This document shows positions 7,647 to 15,527 of a stretch of 19,880 bases of DNA, piece after piece. Location of the stretch: the NCBI GenBank assembly GCA_002887195.1, contig PJAB01000844.1, positions 1 to 19,880 of the forward strand, given 5' to 3'. This stretch comes from Chrysochromulina parva. Lineage: Eukaryota > Haptophyta > Prymnesiales > Chrysochromulinaceae. The stretch's first letter is position 1. Each line of letters opens with the position of its first letter. The notes under the pieces were generated by a model that was not told where the DNA came from, made no database searches, and saw only the letters and a program-made list of their open reading frames with translations. Both the position numbers and the translations under genes were made by a program.

Positions 7647-9113
7647 TCAGTGCTTGGCAGCATTCTTGAGGACCATGCTGCATCCAATGGCGGCAAGGAA
7701 GAGGCCGAGGCCCACGAGGCCGATGTTGGCGTACATCTCGTTCCGGCGCGCCGGTGCAAGTGTCTTACCCTTGGCGGCGAGGGCGGCCTCCTCCTTGCGC
7801 GTGGCGAAGATGAACATGAGCGCCGGGAAGACGTAGACGAGCATCGAGCCGAGCAGAGCGCCCCCAAACGCGACGACAAGCCCGAGGTTCTTGAGCTTGA
7901 GGGCGAGGCCGTTCATGACAATAACGAGCAGCACCGTCGAGAGGGTATGCACCGAGGGATCCGCGGCCTTGCCGCGCAGCCCGAGCATGCCGAGCACGCC
8001 CTCGCGCAGCCCGACGAAGTTGAGCGGGTACGAGAAGAGGATGGAGGCCGAGATGCCCAGCCGCGCGATGAAGGCGAGTGGGTCCGAGGTCGCGTAGTTG
8101 TTGAGGATGAGCCCCTGCGAGGCGCCGCCGAATGTGAGGTAGCCACCGGCCATGATCGAACCCATCAGCAGCGCGGCGAGGCCGAATGCCTGCGCACACA
8201 CGCGGGTGAAGGCCTGCTGCTTTGTCGAGCCGTCCGTGGGCACCGCGAGCTCGTTGAAGTACTTGGGCGCATTGTAGTGCGCGAGGAAGGCGGTCGAGAG
8301 CATCGAGACGAGCACGAAGGCGGATGGATTGAGCAGCGGGCGCGCGGCGGAGGCGGCAAGGAAGCGCGGCTGCGCGGTGGCAGCGATCGCACTGTGGAAG
8401 GCGCCCCCGGCAGCGTATGAGCCGTCGAGCAAACGCAACCAGATGAAGAGCGCCGTGTAGAGCGTACCTGCGGTGCCGATGACCGAGCCAACAGCGAGCG
8501 ACGAGAGGTCACGCAACAGCGAGAGCGGCAGAAGCACGAATGCCGAGAGCGTGCAGACCCAAAAGTTGGAGTTGCGCAACAGCGTTGGCGCGCCCACAAG
8601 GCTCGCAATCGATGCGAACGAGTCGCCAAGGATGATCGTGTACGAAAGGCCACCCACGTAGGTCTTGAAGGCGATCGTGAGCGCTGGGATGATGGAGAGC
8701 TGCGAACCAAAGATCTTGGCCCACGTGTCCTTGTACGTGGCCGTGCCCAACTCTTGGCCCACGCGCGCGATCAGCATGAATGTGTAGAATGACACACCGC
8801 CAAGGAAGAGCAGGAGCGCCATCGCGGGTACGATGGCGATGGGCGAGGCCGAGAAGGCGGCGACGCCGGACGCCAGCGCGAGCACGCCCGCGCCGACAAT
8901 GTTCTTTGAGAGGTTGATCGTGCTCGCACTCACTGTCGCAGTGCCGGCTGGCACTGTTGGCCCTGCGGCGACGAGGTCTCCATTGCCAGCCTCGACGGCG
9001 CTCGCGTCCACCCCCCCTGCGCGCAGCTGCGGACGTTGGATACCCTTCATATTCATCTGCGGCAGTGCAGACGTGCACATGAGCGTCGAGCAGAGAAGCA
9101 CATTCATGAGCAT
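7647..9113 (-). CDS. AAAP/SLC38-type amino acid transporter
   Basis: The 488-residue protein has about eleven hydrophobic helices (roughly 67-88, 90-117, 140-165, 184-202, 205-228, 264-282, 304-326, 345-366, 389-407, 411-437, 462-483), as expected for the amino acid/auxin permease branch of the APC superfamily. Helix 1 carries the broken-helix signature NLSKNIVGAGVLAL (67-80), where the family binds substrate and sodium or proton. A later segment, AHYNAPKYFNEL (278-289), resembles the conserved His-x-x-Pro-x-x-Tyr-x-Glu-Leu region of SLC38 proteins. The predicted role is ion-coupled import or organellar movement of neutral amino acids; substrate cannot be read from sequence. A separate N-terminal hydrophobic leader (residues 1-18) resembles a signal peptide, followed by a charged 45-residue stretch, which is unusual for the family and may direct the protein to a plastid or vacuole. 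The start ATG at 9113 follows an A-run. Single exon; head-to-head with the gene at 9342. Confidence 0.88.
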   Translation of the reverse strand: MLMNVLLCSTLMCTSALPQMNMKGIQRPQLRAGGVDASAVEAGNGDLVAAGPTVPAGTATVSASTINLSKNIVGAGVLALASGVAAFSASPIAIVPAMALLLFLGGVSFYTFMLIARVGQELGTATYKDTWAKIFGSQLSIIPALTIAFKTYVGGLSYTIILGDSFASIASLVGAPTLLRNSNFWVCTLSAFVLLPLSLLRDLSSLAVGSVIGTAGTLYTALFIWLRLLDGSYAAGGAFHSAIAATAQPRFLAASAARPLLNPSAFVLVSMLSTAFLAHYNAPKYFNELAVPTDGSTKQQAFTRVCAQAFGLAALLMGSIMAGGYLTFGGASQGLILNNYATSDPLAFIARLGISASILFSYPLNFVGLREGVLGMLGLRGKAADPSVHTLSTVLLVIVMNGLALKLKNLGLVVAFGGALLGSMLVYVFPALMFIFATRKEEAALAAKGKTLAPARRNEMYANIGLVGLGLFLAAIGCSMVLKNAAKH

Positions 9114-9341
9114 TTTTTTGAGTTGGCGTTCTAATCAGAAAGCCCAAAGTATTTTCGTCAAAATTGGAACGTTGCGACGGGAGATTGAGCTCTGGTTTCT
9201 CTAGCAACGGGTCGGCCCAGTTTCCTTTGCAATTGGAGTCCTTGATGGAGGCCTGACCCCGACACAAACTCTTGTCTGAAGTTGAGAGTTGCGGATTGCG
9301 GGAGCATCAGGGCTGAGACTACTTCGCGACTACTCCCCGTC
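9114..9341. promoter_or_regulatory. Divergent intergenic region, putative bidirectional promoter
   Basis: These 228 bp lie between the ATGs of the transporter (minus) and the five-helix membrane protein (plus). The region is less GC-rich than its surroundings and contains a short inverted repeat (AACTCT...AGAGTT near 9267-9290). No TATA box is evident. Promoter activity is inferred from layout. Confidence 0.45.
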
Positions 9342-10028
9342 ATGGCGTCAGCTACTCGCGACGTCGACGAGGTGATGAAAATGTTTCCGACGACTTACTC
9401 GGTGCTCGTCTCGGTCGCGGCCTTCGAGGCCGCGTGGGGCTTTTACATGCTCTGCTGCACGAAGGGAGCCCTGGCCGCCGCCATAGGCCGCCACCTCGAG
9501 GTGGGGTCCAAGGCCTCTCCGGCACTCGAGCCCGCGCTCAGCTACGCCGGCGGCCTGCGGCTTGCGGTCGCCTTGACTATCCTTGTGGCCGTTACCACGC
9601 CGTACGTCGATGACGAGGACTTTGCACATCTCACGCACCGCCTCGCCGTTGCTGCCATCGTGCACACCTGCATCCTGCAGCCCTACATGGCCGCGTGCCG
9701 CTCGGCGCCACGCATACCGACGGCCTGCTGGATGTTCGTCTCGCTCGTCGAGGGCACCGTGCTCACCGCCTCACTCGCCGCCGAGTCGAACTTTGATCTC
9801 GTGAAGCTCGCCAACTACCACGTGTTCTGGTACTTCCACGCCGCATACGTGTGCCTCGCCGTTGGGTTCGTGCTCAGCGTGTGGGCGTCGGGCGCCAACT
9901 GCTGCTGCGCCCCCACTGACAAGGTGGAGTTATCGGGCATCGAGATTGGAAGCGGCGACCTCGCGGCGCCGCTCTTTGACGAGAACCGGCACCAGCTCAG
10001 CCCCTCGAGCCGCCGCCTGCTCTCGTAG
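9342..10028 (+). CDS. Small polytopic membrane protein, about five helices
   Basis: The 228-residue protein has five hydrophobic segments at about 19-40, 70-86, 99-118, 127-146 and 162-183, an acidic loop (YVDDEDF, 88-94) between helices 2 and 3, a CCC cluster (187-189) after the last helix that could be palmitoylated, and a polar C-terminal tail ending RRLLS. The ATG at 9342 has a strong context (GTCATGG) and is the first ATG in frame; the frame extends upstream only from a TTG. I do not recognise the family. The short loops and helix spacing resemble small four- or five-helix DUF proteins of the endomembrane system, but no function can be assigned. It probably shares a promoter with the neighbouring transporter, so a link to it is possible but unproven. 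Confidence 0.75.
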   Translation: MASATRDVDEVMKMFPTTYSVLVSVAAFEAAWGFYMLCCTKGALAAAIGRHLEVGSKASPALEPALSYAGGLRLAVALTILVAVTTPYVDDEDFAHLTHRLAVAAIVHTCILQPYMAACRSAPRIPTACWMFVSLVEGTVLTASLAAESNFDLVKLANYHVFWYFHAAYVCLAVGFVLSVWASGANCCCAPTDKVELSGIEIGSGDLAAPLFDENRHQLSPSSRRLLS

Positions 10029-10523
10029 GCACCCAGCACACTGCACCCGAAGGGCGGCGTGTGTGCGCCGAGTGCGCGCCGAGTAGGCTTTCTCCGGTAA
10101 AGGGCAGGGCCATGCTGGTGAGTGTGTCGCGCGCTGCTGGCACGCCGCACGAGAACGCAGGGGCTGTCATCCTACATGTGGGGCTCACGGTGCGACAAGC
10201 TCAGACGACGGCGCCATGGCCCGCCACCTGGGCTCAGGAATGGGCAAGCCCGGGCTCTGTGTAATCAAGAATCGCGGGCACGGATCTCGGATGACACCGC
10301 ATCGCGCGCGGTATGGGTAACACACACGTGGCTTACACGCGCGCGCGGGGGTGTGCCGTAGTCTGCTGCATGGTGTATTGCACTGTGGATACTGTGGACT
10401 GTGCTGGGTACGCGGTATTTTATGATTATCTCGCTCGACGCCAAGGTACTTGACTTGTCGTGTAGTTCACTCTAGCAATGTTTGGATGTTTTGTTCACAC
10501 AGAAGGAAGGAAGTCTAGGAAAA
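10029..10523. other. Gene-free region upstream of the MLF homologue
   Basis: This holds the 3' flank of the five-helix gene and the promoter of the MLF gene. No open frame here has coding character. A pyrimidine-rich sequence ending in TTCACACAG at 10502 looks like a splice acceptor and would be in phase with the MLF frame, so an upstream exon or spliced 5' UTR is possible. AT content rises just before the gene (10410-10500). Confidence 0.5.
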
Positions 10524-11453
10524 ATGCTTGGTGTTCCAGACGACCGTCGCCGGCGCGGCGGCGGAAGCGGCCGCCCGGCCAATCCGTTCGAGATGATGGA
10601 CTTGCACATGTCGCAGATGATGCAACATATGGATTCGATGTCGATGGGCGGGTTTGCAGGCCGTGGCGGCGGCTCACTCATCAACCAGATGATGGGGCCG
10701 ACGGGCCTCATGGGTGGGATGGGCGGAATGGGGTCGATGTTTGGGACGGGGATGCCAGTCGGCGGCTGCTCTTACAGCTCGTCCTCGTACTCGTGCTCCT
10801 CTGGCGGCCCCGGAGGCCACTCGGTCGAATACAGCTCCTCGTCGCATGGCCTGCAGCGGCCAGGAGAGCAGATGGTCCGTGAGACGCACCGCAACTACCG
10901 CGACTCGAGCGGGCAGGAGGCGCTCGGCGTCTCGCGGCACATTGGTGACCGCGGCCGTTCGGTTGTCGCCGAGCGCGCGGCCGACGGGCGCGAAACCCGC
11001 ACCAACAACCTGATCAACATCGAGGACGGTACGGCTTTTGATCGCGAGTGGCGCTCTAATGCGGGCGCGAATGCGGTCACGCAGGCTCGCATGCAGAGCC
11101 GGTCGACTGGGTCAGCGCTCGGCGGCCCCGCTGCCACATTTGCATTGGCCGCGCCACCGCCCACGCGCCCACACCAGACCGAGTCGGACAGGGCCGCGGC
11201 TCGTGAGGCCCACCGGCAGTACGAGCAACAACGCGACAAGCTCATCGCGGATGCGCGCCGCCAGCGCGAGGGTCAGACGATCGCGGCCGTGCCGAGCCGC
11301 GGCGCGGGCGTGCCGGCGCTCACCCTGGCGGGCGATGCCAGCGGCTACGGCCGCCATCCGAGCTCGTCACGCACGAGTGGCACACGCGGCGGCGACGAGG
11401 CGCTCGCGTCGCGGCTGGCGCAGCAAGAGGCGCGCCGTGCGGGTCTCTACTGA
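10524..11453 (+). CDS. Myeloid leukemia factor (MLF) family protein
   Basis: The 309-residue protein contains the MLF-family core. A Met/Gly-rich N-terminal part (about 20-80, with NPFEMMDLHMSQMMQHM and many MGG units) is followed by Ser/Tyr-rich strands (about 83-108) and the diagnostic helix region, with RETHRNYRDS near residue 119, LGVSRHIGDRGRSVV near 134 and INIEDGTAFDREW near 165, which parallels human MLF1 (ETRKAMRDSDSG, IGHHIHDRAHVI, FDEEW). The last 130 residues are low-complexity and basic. MLF proteins are nucleo-cytoplasmic adaptors linked to chaperones, protein aggregates and transcription control. ATG 10524 has A at -3 (GGAAAAATGC) and is the first in-frame ATG; the frame upstream reaches only a TTG, and an acceptor-like site at 10502 hints at an additional 5' exon. 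Family assignment is firm; the N terminus is less so. Confidence 0.88.
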   Translation: MLGVPDDRRRRGGGSGRPANPFEMMDLHMSQMMQHMDSMSMGGFAGRGGGSLINQMMGPTGLMGGMGGMGSMFGTGMPVGGCSYSSSSYSCSSGGPGGHSVEYSSSSHGLQRPGEQMVRETHRNYRDSSGQEALGVSRHIGDRGRSVVAERAADGRETRTNNLINIEDGTAFDREWRSNAGANAVTQARMQSRSTGSALGGPAATFALAAPPPTRPHQTESDRAAAREAHRQYEQQRDKLIADARRQREGQTIAAVPSRGAGVPALTLAGDASGYGRHPSSSRTSGTRGGDEALASRLAQQEARRAGLY

Positions 11454-12198
11454 GGGTCCGAAGGTCCGAGCCGCTGCGCAGCAGACGCCTAGGAGCCGCC
11501 GACGGGTCACAGTGCAACCGCAGATGGTAGCGTCACCGTAGCTAGACGCAGGGCTGTACACTGTGCAGCTGGGTAGCGGGGATCCGATCGAATGTCTCAT
11601 GGGCGCCATAGTGGGCGCATCCATTCGCCAGAGCACCCATGCAAGGGGAACGCCATAGGGTACAAGGGCTGGGCTAGGGAGAGGCAGATCCACGTCTTGA
11701 TGAAGGCGCGTCTATCCGCCGGCTGTAGTTTAGAGGAGCGGTGATCCGTGTCCGACCGCGACGCGACGAGGCGCGGCAAGGGGGATCATACGGTAAGGGG
11801 GATGTGGAACGGTAAGGGGGATCGCGGGCGGGCGCGGTGGTACACATGCGGGGACAGCGCCCGGCCGGCCGTTCCCCAAGGCGCGTCGCCCCGGTCCGTG
11901 ACGTCGTGACCGGTGCGCCCGCCGGCGCACCCGCGCGGGTTGAAGTTTCGCTCCGCCTGGGACGGCTGCGGCGCGCTGGCGTACCGACCCGCGACCGCGA
12001 CCCGCGTAGCCGGCGCCGCGTAGCGGCTAGTCTGGCAGGGTTCAAACGTGCGCGCGGTCCCCGTCGTCTTCCGGACGCGAAAGCAAAGAGAACGAAAGCG
12101 CAAGCGGGCTCCCTTCGTGATGTCTAATTTGTTGTTTCACCTAGAGAGATAATGGTTTCTGATTCCGCAGTGCCAGCGGCGGCTAGCACCTAGCTGGC
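11454..12198. other. Gene-free convergent region
   Basis: This lies between the stops of the MLF gene (plus) and the Rrp14/SURF6 gene (minus). It carries a G-rich repeat cluster (11774-11822), a GC hairpin (GGTGCGCC at 11912-11919 with GGCGCACC at 11924-11931) and a direct repeat CCGCGTAGC (12002-12010 and 12016-12024). Open frames on both strands are Arg/Pro/Ala-rich and overlapping, so I take none as a gene. No tRNA or snRNA was recognised. Confidence 0.55.
11774..11822 (+). repeat. Three short repeats CGGYAAGGGGGAT
   Basis: Copies lie at 11774-11786 (CGGCAAGGGGGAT), 11791-11803 and 11810-11822 (both CGGTAAGGGGGAT), spaced 17 and 19 bp apart. The three G5 runs lie on one strand in the convergent intergenic region. 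Function unknown. Confidence 0.8.
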
Positions 12199-13481
12199 TC
12201 AGAGGAACGAGCTTTTCTTCCCCTCAAATCCCGCACGCGCCTTCATCCTCGAGGCACGCATCTTGTTCTTCGTGACGCGCTCGTTGAGATTCTTCTTGCG
12301 AGTCTCCTGCTTCTCCTTCATTGCCTTGGCGACCGTCTTGACGCGTGCTGACCACTCAATCTTCGACTTCTTCTTCTTTCGCTCCTCGCGTTTGAGCGCC
12401 TTGCGCAGCAGCGTCGGATTATCCTTCTGCTTGATGCCGCCAGCCTTTTGCATTGCCCGCTGCCACTCCTCGATGCCGGCCTCCTCTCCTCCGCCATCGG
12501 GTGCCGAGAGCCGCGCGCGCTTTCGCCTCTGGTCTTCCTCGGCCTGGGCGAGCAGGGCAGCGGTCGACATCTTGCGTTTGTTCTTGGCCGCGTCCGCCGC
12601 CTGCTGCTCTGCGAGCTTGTTATACTCGAGCGAGCGGTTCGCCTCACTGCTGCCTGCCTTGCCGCTGCCGCTGCCGGCACTGCCATGCTGCGCACCGCCA
12701 CTGGTCTGGCCGTCGTTCGCCGCCGGAGGGCGGTGCTTGTTCTGCCCTCCGGCCACGTGCTTCGGCTGCTTCACTTTGGGCGGCGCGTCGGGCCGCTGTG
12801 CCTTGGGGACACCGCCGCGGATGCTGCGGAATTGCGAGAGTTTCTCGGCGAGCCTCTGCTTGAGGGTTTCCACACTCGTTGGCCGCCCGTCGCTGCCAAG
12901 CGGCGCACCCACGTGCGTGTGGGCGAGAAGAGGTGGCTTATCCGCGACCGGATGGTGCCGCGGCCGCGGCACCTCATCGACGTCGTCGTCATCACAGCCG
13001 CCGTCGCCGTCGGCCTCACGGTCATCGTCATCATCGCCGTCGTCGTCGGCGGGCGCCGTCTCCTCGACAGCCTTAAGCATCCGTTTGACCCCTGCTGTCG
13101 GTGCGTGGCCCTTTTCCAGTGCGTCCGCCATTTGCTGCTCCTGATCACGCTGCTCCTGCAGCTCTGTGGCACTCAGCTGCTTGGATGGGTCGAGACGGGC
13201 ACGTTTCCGCTCGACGGAGGCTAGTTTCTTCTCGTATTTGGAGCTCTGCTGCTGCTTGCCTGTGTACTTTTGGAAGCGTTTCGCGACCTCATCCGCATCG
13301 GGCGGAAGGTAAAACTTGGGCGGCACCATCTCGATCAGATTTGCAAAGTCTGAGTGAGAGCAGCGGTAGGAGGGCCGCACTGTGTGAGTGGAGAATACAC
13401 ACGCGCAATCAGGAACCATTACATCGAGGGGCGTGCCGCACATGCAGAGTGCTCAGCGAGGCTGATTCGGATGGCCTCCAT
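12199..13481 (-). CDS. Ribosome biogenesis protein Rrp14/SURF6
   Basis: Exon 1 is 13442-13481 (40 nt) and exon 2 is 12199-13349, giving 396 residues. The C-terminal 92 residues match the SURF6 domain: EEWQRAMQKAGG, KDNPTLLRKALKR, a Lys run, KQETRKKNLNERV and the terminal RAGFEGKKSSFL. The N terminus after splicing (MEAIRISLAEHSAYFANLI, then PPKFYLPP) matches the short Rrp14 N-terminal domain, whose yeast form also pairs a Phe/Leu helix with IPxKYY. Between them are a long Asp-rich acidic stretch (about 110-145), a basic segment and Gly/Ser/Gln linkers. Rrp14/SURF6 acts in the nucleolus in pre-rRNA processing and early pre-60S assembly and binds nucleic acid. Reading straight through the intron instead gives a Cys-rich N-terminal extension with no family similarity. 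It probably shares a promoter with the acidic gene at 13635. Confidence 0.92.
13350..13441 (-). other. Spliceosomal intron of Rrp14/SURF6 (92 nt, phase 1)
   Basis: On the minus strand the donor is GCAT|GTGCGG (13441) and the acceptor is CTGCTCTCACTCAG (ending 13350). The split codon T|AC gives Tyr14 and joins the two halves of the conserved N-terminal domain. This agreement with family structure is the main support. Confidence 0.8.
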
Positions 13482-13634
13482 GTGGGCGGGCGGCGACGTG
13501 TGTGCAGGAATCCAGGTGCCCGGGAAAGCGCGTACGGCGACACTTGGGCGCCTTGCCCAGTGGCTTAAGAGTACGTTTGGGCGTTTTAACTTGTAGGGAG
13601 CTGCAAGGGACTCAAGAGTATTCACGAGCGTGAA
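13482..13634. promoter_or_regulatory. Divergent intergenic region, putative bidirectional promoter
   Basis: These 153 bp separate the Rrp14/SURF6 ATG (13481) from the plus-strand ATG at 13635. The sequence contains GGCGTTTTAA near 13580, similar to GGCGTTCTAA in the transporter promoter near 9125; this may be chance. No TATA box was seen. Confidence 0.45.
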
Positions 13635-14720
13635 ATGATGTCCGAGCTATTATGCGTCCCCATCGACGATGACCCACGAGTTCTCGACACGATACCTCCG
13701 TGGGCACTTTGTGCACTGCGATGCAACTGCGCGGCTCCGTGCTCCGAAACGCAATACACCGATGCAGGCTCTTCTAGCACGCAGTTTCCGATGGTCACAG
13801 AAGCTCGTGAACCGCGGAGCATCCTCACAGACAGCGAGGAGGACAGCGAGGAGGACAGCGGCAGCGAGCTCGACCCTCACGGTTTCGTCCTTCCACCTGG
13901 ATGGGTAACAGTCCCACGCGAAAACGGGCGCACCTTCAAATGGACCAACGGCGAGCGGACCGTTGGCACGGTAACCGAAGTCTGGGCGAGTTGCCATGGC
14001 GGCACGAGCTCCTCTTCAGTCGATGCCGTACCGCCAAACTCGACAGGCGGAACCCACATCTCCTTCGGGGATGGCGTGGACGAGCTCATCTCGGTGTCAG
14101 CACTCATCGACTCGCTGCAGCTCACAAGCGAGGAACAGGAGGAACTGGGTCTGATGTCAATCGTGACGTCCAAGCAAGGTAGCAGCGATGCTTGTGGTTG
14201 CAGGATGACGTCCGATTCGCAAGAGGCGCCGTTGCTGCTCAGTGCCCAGGAGCTCGAGGCACTCTTCGGCGATCTGCAGCTTTTTTCGGAAGCCGCCGAG
14301 CTAATCAGCGCGGGGCAGCCCCCACCACTTGCGCGCGTGGGAGCTGCGCCGCCGGAGAAGTCCGATGGCTACTTCTATGGAGCTGCCCCTGGAGCGCTGC
14401 TCGTCTTCTCGGGCGAGTCCCTCGGAGATTCCCTCGGAGATTCCCTCGGAGATTCCCTTGGAGATGCGTCGCCGCATGCCGTGTCAAGCGCTTGCGCAAG
14501 CATTGAGCCAGCCGCGCCGGAGTCGCTCGACTCAGCGGAGCTTGAAGGTCTTGATCGCGCCTGGGAGCTGCTGAGCGCCTCCGAGGGCATCGAATTGCTC
14601 CAGGTTCTCGAACAAGATGCGCAGCAGCTGGCGGACGCGGACCTTCGCCAGAAGTTTGATGACGACGAGGAAGCAAACCATGGAGGCTCGAATATGAATA
14701 TGGACGATGTTGATGATTAG
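13635..14720 (+). CDS. Acidic protein with a WW- or MBD-like motif and SLGD repeats
   Basis: The 361-residue protein is strongly acidic. An N-terminal Cys-containing part is followed by an Asp/Glu/Ser stretch (about 65-80) and then the motif LPPGWVTVPRENGRTFKW (86-103), which resembles the start of a WW domain or a methyl-CpG-binding (TAM/MBD) domain (LPxGW then basic, GR and aromatic residues) but is too divergent to assign. Leu/Glu-rich amphipathic helices follow (about 150-170, 205-225, 300-340), with four exact SLGD units near 262-277, and the C terminus is Asp/Asn/Met-rich (MNMDDVDD). Acidic and Leu-rich composition would fit a transcriptional activator or nuclear adaptor; this is inference. 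Two adjacent ATGs (13635, 13638) start the frame. It is head-to-head with Rrp14/SURF6. Confidence 0.68.
   Translation: MMSELLCVPIDDDPRVLDTIPPWALCALRCNCAAPCSETQYTDAGSSSTQFPMVTEAREPRSILTDSEEDSEEDSGSELDPHGFVLPPGWVTVPRENGRTFKWTNGERTVGTVTEVWASCHGGTSSSSVDAVPPNSTGGTHISFGDGVDELISVSALIDSLQLTSEEQEELGLMSIVTSKQGSSDACGCRMTSDSQEAPLLLSAQELEALFGDLQLFSEAAELISAGQPPPLARVGAAPPEKSDGYFYGAAPGALLVFSGESLGDSLGDSLGDSLGDASPHAVSSACASIEPAAPESLDSAELEGLDRAWELLSASEGIELLQVLEQDAQQLADADLRQKFDDDEEANHGGSNMNMDDVDD
14418..14465 (+). repeat. Four tandem 12-bp repeats (TCCCTCGGAGAT)
   Basis: Three identical units are followed by one with a single change (TCCCTTGGAGAT), each encoding Ser-Leu-Gly-Asp in frame. The near identity at DNA level points to recent slippage expansion within the acidic protein gene. 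Confidence 0.9.
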
Positions 14721-14913
14721 AAATTCATCTGGTTGGGATTAGAACCGAACATAAGGCGATGATCTGTTACCCTGGGGAACCTCCGGGTCGCCATAATCAT
14801 AGTCACTCTGATCGCGCTGCTCACGTGCGACCAGTCATCGCACCCCCACACCATGTCGCACACAGGAGCACATGCACACAGACACACTGATGCCGGCTAC
14901 CCAGCTGGCTGCA

Positions 14914-15333
14914 TCACTCCGTGCCCGACATCGGAAGGAGGGGCGTGGCAAACGTTATCGGCGCCCCTCGTCCGGCCGCAGCATTGGCCTCCTGGTGGCT
15001 GTACGCGGGCTCCGTTGTCAGCATGCGCAATCGCCGTCGATGTTTAGCAGTGGCGCTATGGTCGTCAAGCGCCTGCTGGTTGATGCAGTAGCGTGCGCAC
15101 GCGACGCAGTAGTACTGACCAAGGCCAGGCTTGTCCGGATCGAGCTGTGTCTTCTCCGCAAGAACATCTTTCGTTGGCCGTCCCTGAATCACCTCTGACA
15201 TCAGTTGCGCAGTGCAAATGTCGTCCCAGCGTCCCTTGACGATGCCTCGCTGCGAGACGCGCCGGTGGTCCTTGTTTTGCCGGGCCTTGCCGCCGCCCGA
15301 TACCTTGCGGCCCGTTCCCTTCCGCCCGGGCAT
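14914..15333 (-). CDS. Bud20/ZNF593-type zinc finger protein, pre-60S factor
   Basis: The 139-residue protein has a basic N terminus, a central region, then LDPDKPGLGQYYCVACARY (64-82), one C2H2 zinc finger with Cys76, Cys79, His92 and His98 (spacing 2-12-5) and a following basic helix (KHRRRLRML), ending with EANAAAGRG. This order and the phrase CxxCARYxI match human ZNF593 and yeast Bud20 closely, and length is typical. Bud20 is a shuttling factor that joins late nuclear pre-60S particles and helps their export, being released in the cytoplasm. The ATG at 15333 is in frame with the basic N terminus. The gene is head-to-head with the calpain-like gene and lies about 1.4 kb from Rrp14/SURF6, another 60S factor. 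Confidence 0.92.
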   Translation of the reverse strand: MPGRKGTGRKVSGGGKARQNKDHRRVSQRGIVKGRWDDICTAQLMSEVIQGRPTKDVLAEKTQLDPDKPGLGQYYCVACARYCINQQALDDHSATAKHRRRLRMLTTEPAYSHQEANAAAGRGAPITFATPLLPMSGTE

Positions 15334-15527
15334 CCTGATGCTTTAGTCCGTCCGAGTTTGTGGCCCGTCGCCAGGAGCGTCTCGCGACAAAGTGTCAGGG
15401 GGTTCCGGGACACCCGGCAAAATCGGTACGTTACAGTCTGACTCGCAACACTGCTGCATCCGCGCGTCTAATTTCATCCACGCGCGCGGTCTTGGGCTCC
15501 GCACGGACGTTGGTGCCACCGCTCGCG
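15334..15527. promoter_or_regulatory. Divergent intergenic region, putative bidirectional promoter
   Basis: These 194 bp separate the Bud20/ZNF593 ATG (15333) from the calpain-like ATG (15528). The calpain frame is open back to a TGA at 15336 but has no ATG in that interval, so it is most likely 5' UTR and promoter. No TATA box was recognised. Confidence 0.45.

Noticed and set aside
7359..8420. 353-codon plus-strand open frame
   Set aside because: It is antisense to the well-supported transporter gene; its charged low-complexity translation is the usual shadow of a GC-rich membrane protein gene.
11786..12127. Arg-rich open frames on both strands in the MLF-Rrp14 interval
   Set aside because: They overlap each other, are Arg/Pro/Ala-rich and show no domain, as expected of GC-rich noncoding sequence.
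12263..13144. 293-codon plus-strand open frame opposite Rrp14/SURF6
   Set aside because: Ser/Cys-rich antisense shadow of a Lys/Asp-rich gene with strong family similarity.
14165..14205. Possible mini-intron in the acidic protein gene (GTAGCA...TTGCAG)
   Set aside because: It would be only 25 nt, too short, and the frame is continuous without it.
14725..14760. tRNA T-arm-like sequence on the minus strand (GGTTCTAATCCCAACC)
   Set aside because: No matching acceptor 5' strand or D-arm lies at the right distance, and the T-stem has a mismatch.
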